Below are positions 61,668 to 64,000 of a DNA stretch of 64,000 nucleotides, one piece after another. The notes beneath the pieces were generated by a model. The model was not told the DNA's origin, searched no databases, and saw nothing but the letters and a program-made list of their open reading frames with translations. Origin of the DNA: Rhodococcoides trifolii (GTDB lineage: Bacteria; Actinomycetota; Actinomycetes; Mycobacteriales; Mycobacteriaceae). A program made the position numbers and the translations under genes. Where the stretch lies: positions 248,001 through 312,000 of the forward strand of contig NZ_BMCU01000006.1 of the NCBI RefSeq assembly GCF_014635345.1, read 5' to 3'. The stretch's first letter is position 1; each line of letters starts with the position of its first letter.

Positions 61668-63178
61668 CCAGCCGTCGGACGTTGGTGGTGCACGTATCCG
61701 CGTCGGTCATCGGTGACGGTGAGATCGACCCACCGAAGGTCGGGTCCGTCCTGACCGGGGCGCTCAGATTTCACGAGCTCCCGGCGGACGAGCCGGACGT
61801 TGTTCGGATACGGGCGCGTCTGGAACCGTCCGGTGACGACCCCACCTGGCAGGTCACCGGTGACGACTCGCAGGGCTGGTGGGAGTGGGAGGGATTGCTG
61901 CGCGACGACGGGTGGACCGCATCGTGGCGTGGCGTCACTCCGCGGACGGGGGAGGTCGAACTGACCGGGCAGTTCCGGGGAGTGTTCTCCTATGACACGG
62001 TCGGCCGGTTCCGGGGACGCGTGACCCGAGTCCGGTTGGTCTGCACCCGATATCAGTACCGTCCGGGTTCGGGCTGGGCTCCGGTCGTTCCGCGGCACCG
62101 CACCCTGCGCGACGTCGATTCTGTCCCGCAGATGTTCGGCTTCGACGCGATCGCCGCTGAGGGCGCCGAATACTCCGACATGGAGAACAGTGTGGTCGTC
62201 GACCTCGATCTCGACGATGTGCCGCCGCTTCCTGCCCGGCCGAGCATCGTGCCGGGGAGCGTCTCGTCGGCGAACGGTGTGCTGTGGGTGTCGGATGCCG
62301 AACTGCCGCTGATCGTGAGCATTGGTGCCGATGACGTCGTGGCGGAGCACGTGGTGCCCGGACGCATCGGTGTCGCGCGGCAGATCTGTGCCACGCCAAC
62401 AGGGTGCTGGGTGACCGGTCCCGACGGAACCTACTGGATCGCAATCGGTCACGAGCCGATCCGTGTCGACGATCTCGCGGTCCACGCCGCTGCGGTGGTC
62501 GGCGAGACGCTGCTCGTCTGTGGCGACGGAACGACGTGGCGCATCTATTCGCCCGGTGTCGAACCGGTCGATGTCGCAGCAGTAGGTGGGTACGTCGCTT
62601 CTGTCGTCGCCGACGAGGGGGGGTTCGTCGCTGTCGTTCTGCCCGGCGGAGCTGTCGCCCGGTTGGTTCGGGTCACCCGAACAGGGGAGTCGACGATCGG
62701 CCCTGACATTGCGCTGCTCCCGCGCGGTCACGGCAGGCCGTACCTGGGGGGCGAGCCTCTGAGGCTCGTCCGCGGTGTCGACGTGGGTGTCGTTCAACCT
62801 GGTCTCGGTGTCCGTGATGTCGGAGAGAGGCTGGGACGCCATCAGCTTCACGGCGGTCGGGCGGGTCGGTTCCTGTGGACCGTCGGTCATTCGCCCGATG
62901 GCACGTCCTCGGGCGGGTGGTGGCCCTTACCCGGCCCGGTGACGTTCGAGCGTACGGAGCAGTTCTGGCTGCTGACCGTGTACGACGGGCGCACTCTTCG
63001 ACCGCTGACGAGCGTGCCGGTGTCGACGAGCCAGCCTGCTGTGACCATCGACGACGACGGTCTGGTGTCGGTCACCGCCGGCGGGGTCCAGCAGTTCCGC
63101 GTCGACAGTCCGGTGATGCAACCGCCGGTCGAGCTGGACGTTGCGGGCGTGCTCGATCGATGTCGGGCGGGGTCATGA
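61664..63178 (+). CDS. Hypothetical protein with repeated beta-strand (propeller-like) segments
   Basis: The 504-residue protein has no signal peptide and no membrane helix. From about residue 190 it shows recurring short segments such as G-V-L-W-V-S-D, G-C-W-V-T-G-P-D-G-T-Y-W and L-L-V-C-G-D-G-T-T-W, typical of beta-propeller blades. The N-terminal 150 residues form a separate Trp-rich domain. It is translationally coupled to the membrane protein upstream, so the two probably work together. Confidence 0.65.
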   Translation: MTSRRTLVVHVSASVIGDGEIDPPKVGSVLTGALRFHELPADEPDVVRIRARLEPSGDDPTWQVTGDDSQGWWEWEGLLRDDGWTASWRGVTPRTGEVELTGQFRGVFSYDTVGRFRGRVTRVRLVCTRYQYRPGSGWAPVVPRHRTLRDVDSVPQMFGFDAIAAEGAEYSDMENSVVVDLDLDDVPPLPARPSIVPGSVSSANGVLWVSDAELPLIVSIGADDVVAEHVVPGRIGVARQICATPTGCWVTGPDGTYWIAIGHEPIRVDDLAVHAAAVVGETLLVCGDGTTWRIYSPGVEPVDVAAVGGYVASVVADEGGFVAVVLPGGAVARLVRVTRTGESTIGPDIALLPRGHGRPYLGGEPLRLVRGVDVGVVQPGLGVRDVGERLGRHQLHGGRAGRFLWTVGHSPDGTSSGGWWPLPGPVTFERTEQFWLLTVYDGRTLRPLTSVPVSTSQPAVTIDDDGLVSVTAGGVQQFRVDSPVMQPPVELDVAGVLDRCRAGS

Positions 63179-63386
63179 AAGCCGTGGGACCAATCTTTGA
63201 GGCCGCAGTGTGCCGCTGGCGTGAATGCTCCAGGTCGGTAAGAACTCCGAGACGTCCAGCGATCCAGATTGCCGCGAGAAGCAACGCCGGTCCGCAGTAT
63301 CCGTGGGGCAAGGACTAGGGACTACGACGCGACCCTGTGCGCCTGCTGATCAGCCGGGCGGGATCAAGAATCAGAATGGAGCACCG

Positions 63387-63623
63387 ATGAAGGTCAAAGT
63401 GCTGATGTGTGCGGCGGGTTTCGTTGTGGGTCTGCTCGTTGTCGTCACCGTGTTCGCCACGGTTGTTCGCCCGCGGCGGGTGAACTTCGCCTACGTCGGG
63501 GGAGACGAACCGTTGTTGATCGATTACGGGTGGTGGTTGAGTGTCGCGGGCGGCGGTGTGGTCGGCGCGGTTGCGGGCTTGTTGCTGGCGATCTCTATCG
63601 TTCGGCGTCGACGGAACCCGTGA
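63387..63623 (+). CDS. Small two-helix membrane protein
   Basis: The 78-residue protein has two hydrophobic helices (about 5-27 and 48-70) with a short positively charged end R-R-R-R-N. GGAG precedes the ATG at 63387. It has no recognisable family. The 208 bases before it show no gene. Confidence 0.6.
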   Translation: MKVKVLMCAAGFVVGLLVVVTVFATVVRPRRVNFAYVGGDEPLLIDYGWWLSVAGGGVVGAVAGLLLAISIVRRRRNP

Positions 63624-64000
63624 AGTCTGCACTGGGGCAATCGATCATGATCAGCCAAGCGGTCCCCATCTCCGACCGGGAACCGTGTGCGTGTGGTAAC
63701 CGATAGTTCGCCCGTACGGAGTAATTCTCCTCTGGGAATCACGACATCGCAGTCACGTCCGGGTGGAGGAGTGCGGCTGAGGACCTGGTAGGTATCCGAG
63801 GTCAAGAAGAGAGGGGTGCGTGAAGATGGCGAGGATTTCGCGCGCACCCGCGTCGTCCGATATGAAGGCGACAAATGTCGGGGGCCTGGTGGATCGAGCA
63901 CACCCTCGAGGTCGATATGTCCGCTCCGAGATCGTTCGTACCGCTATCATTTTGCCACGTGCACAGACCGGGTCGGGACCTCGAGGAGATGTGTGAATCA
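63624..64000. other. Final intergenic stretch, possible gene starts near the edge
   Basis: No gene is certain. A frame from the GTG at 63816 stays open to the window edge but shows no family. A GTG near 63993 with GAGGAG four bases upstream may start a gene beyond the window. Confidence 0.35.

Noticed and set aside
63816..64000. Partial open frame at the right window edge
   Set aside because: It lacks recognisable sequence and a competing short frame overlaps it; kept only as a remark in the final intergenic entry.

Overview
The window is GC-rich actinobacterial chromosome, most like Rhodococcus or a close relative in the Mycobacteriales. The evidence is frequent GTG starts, many 4-base stop/start overlaps, a Brevibacterium-type homoprotocatechuate dioxygenase, 3-(3-hydroxyphenyl)propionate catabolic genes of the kind known from rhodococci, and several MHS-type transporters. 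No ribosomal, replication or conjugation genes are present. It reads as a catabolic/accessory region.

Region 1 (1-9764) is a homoprotocatechuate meta-cleavage locus. The minus-strand operon runs hpaG, gntR, hpaE, hpaD, hpaH and hpaI (cut by the window edge). It diverges from an MHS transporter and a phenol-hydroxylase-type flavoprotein. HpaG is unusual: a FAH-type domain is fused to an RraA-type domain. Region 2 (9765-17200) is eroded. It holds a frameshifted folP copy, an intact P450/reductase pair, the remains of a nucleotidyltransferase gene joined to the tail of an amino-acid permease gene, two Cys-rich lipoprotein genes (one frameshifted) and a GIY-YIG nuclease-like gene.

Region 3 (17311-56707) is about 39 kb of catabolic genes bracketed by two imperfect direct repeats of about 430 bp. 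Each repeat contains a tRNA 3'-end remnant and a hairpin. Inside lie: a LysR/aconitase-X/MHS unit; an mhp/hpp-type unit (flavin hydroxylase, mhpC, mhpB, GntR); a unit with a luciferase-like oxidoreductase, an isochorismatase-fold protein, an MDR dehydrogenase, a transporter and an SDR; an IclR-linked lower pathway (mhpD, mhpF, mhpE and a hydrolase); a ThDP enzyme with LysR; a second ring-cleavage unit (epimerase-like protein, hydrolase, isochorismatase-fold protein, divergent MhpB, aldehyde dehydrogenase, transporter); a second MDR dehydrogenase; and a TetR-controlled amine/amino-alcohol-like unit (kinase-aminotransferase fusion, APC permease, amidohydrolase, DUF3237, SDR). Two ring-cleavage branches thus appear to share one route from 2-hydroxypentadienoate to pyruvate and acetyl-CoA.

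Region 4 (56716-64000) begins right after the right repeat with a two-gene HipA-like system. The kinase is a separate protein, and the HipA N-terminal-like part is fused to a HIRAN domain. A methyltransferase, an ArsR-type regulator and a set of small secreted or membrane proteins of unknown function follow. The HipA-like/HIRAN pair is the best candidate for an undescribed system, and the repeat-bracketed island is the most striking structural feature.
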